This document shows, in pieces, positions 63,761 to 64,000 of a stretch of DNA of 64,000 nucleotides (positions within the stretch are counted from its first letter, which is position 1; each line of letters starts with the position of its first letter). The stretch lies in assembly GCA_025355745.1 (NCBI GenBank), contig JANXZA010000177.1, positions 42,224-106,223 of the forward strand, given 5' to 3'. The DNA comes from Rhizobacter sp. GTDB taxonomy: Bacteria; Pseudomonadota; Gammaproteobacteria; Burkholderiales; Burkholderiaceae_C. A program made the position numbers and the translations under genes. A model generated the notes under the pieces. The model saw only the letters and a list, made by a program, of their open reading frames with translations. It was not told the DNA's origin and made no database searches.

Positions 63761-63764
<4 letters not shown>
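62739..63764 (+). CDS. truB: tRNA pseudouridine(55) synthase TruB (GTG start)
   Basis: [66 protein letters not shown]. Confidence 0.96.
63730..63759. repeat. 15-bp tandem duplication at the truB/typA junction
   Basis: caggacccgtttcac x2 immediately before the typA ATG. Confidence 0.95.

Positions 63765-64000
<236 letters not shown>

Overview
The window is a high-GC chromosomal segment from a betaproteobacterium, probably Burkholderiales (Leptothrix/Rubrivivax/Methylibium-like; judged from gene order and protein flavour, no search was run). Most of it is ordinary housekeeping: gshA, a complete two-arm glycogen cluster (glgX-glgB-glgP on minus, glgC-glgA on plus), lptG/lptF, pepA-holC, cysB with cbiX, fabI, glk, and the rimP-nusA-infB-rbfA-truB-typA translation block at the right end. 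There is one tRNA-Ser(GGA). I saw no rRNA, CRISPR array, prophage or complete IS element.

The most interesting locus is at 2.5-7.3 kb. It is a thiosulfate-oxidation (sox) cluster in canonical order (regulator-C-D-Y-Z-A-X-B). soxY, soxZ, soxA and soxX are intact, but soxC, soxD and soxB survive only as deletion-riddled fragments. An exported DsrE-like protein follows. A perfect 27-bp inverted repeat lies exactly between the soxC and soxD remnants, and a related inverted repeat lies at 10.6 kb.

Other points of interest:
- an antitoxin/PIN-toxin pair with a substituted catalytic Asp and a hairpin-rich insertion between the genes
- an SNF2 helicase gene with an apparent in-frame dispersed-repeat insertion and a probable 5' frameshift
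- a garD-like dehydratase remnant beside an 11-bp tandem repeat
- a PEP-CTERM protein next to a giant BTAD/ATPase regulator
- small tandem duplications at translational junctions (cbiX start, truB/typA)
- an AP2-like protein beside the tRNA

I did not find a clearly new multi-gene system. The strongest candidate for follow-up is the decayed or possibly repurposed soxYZAX-dsrE locus.
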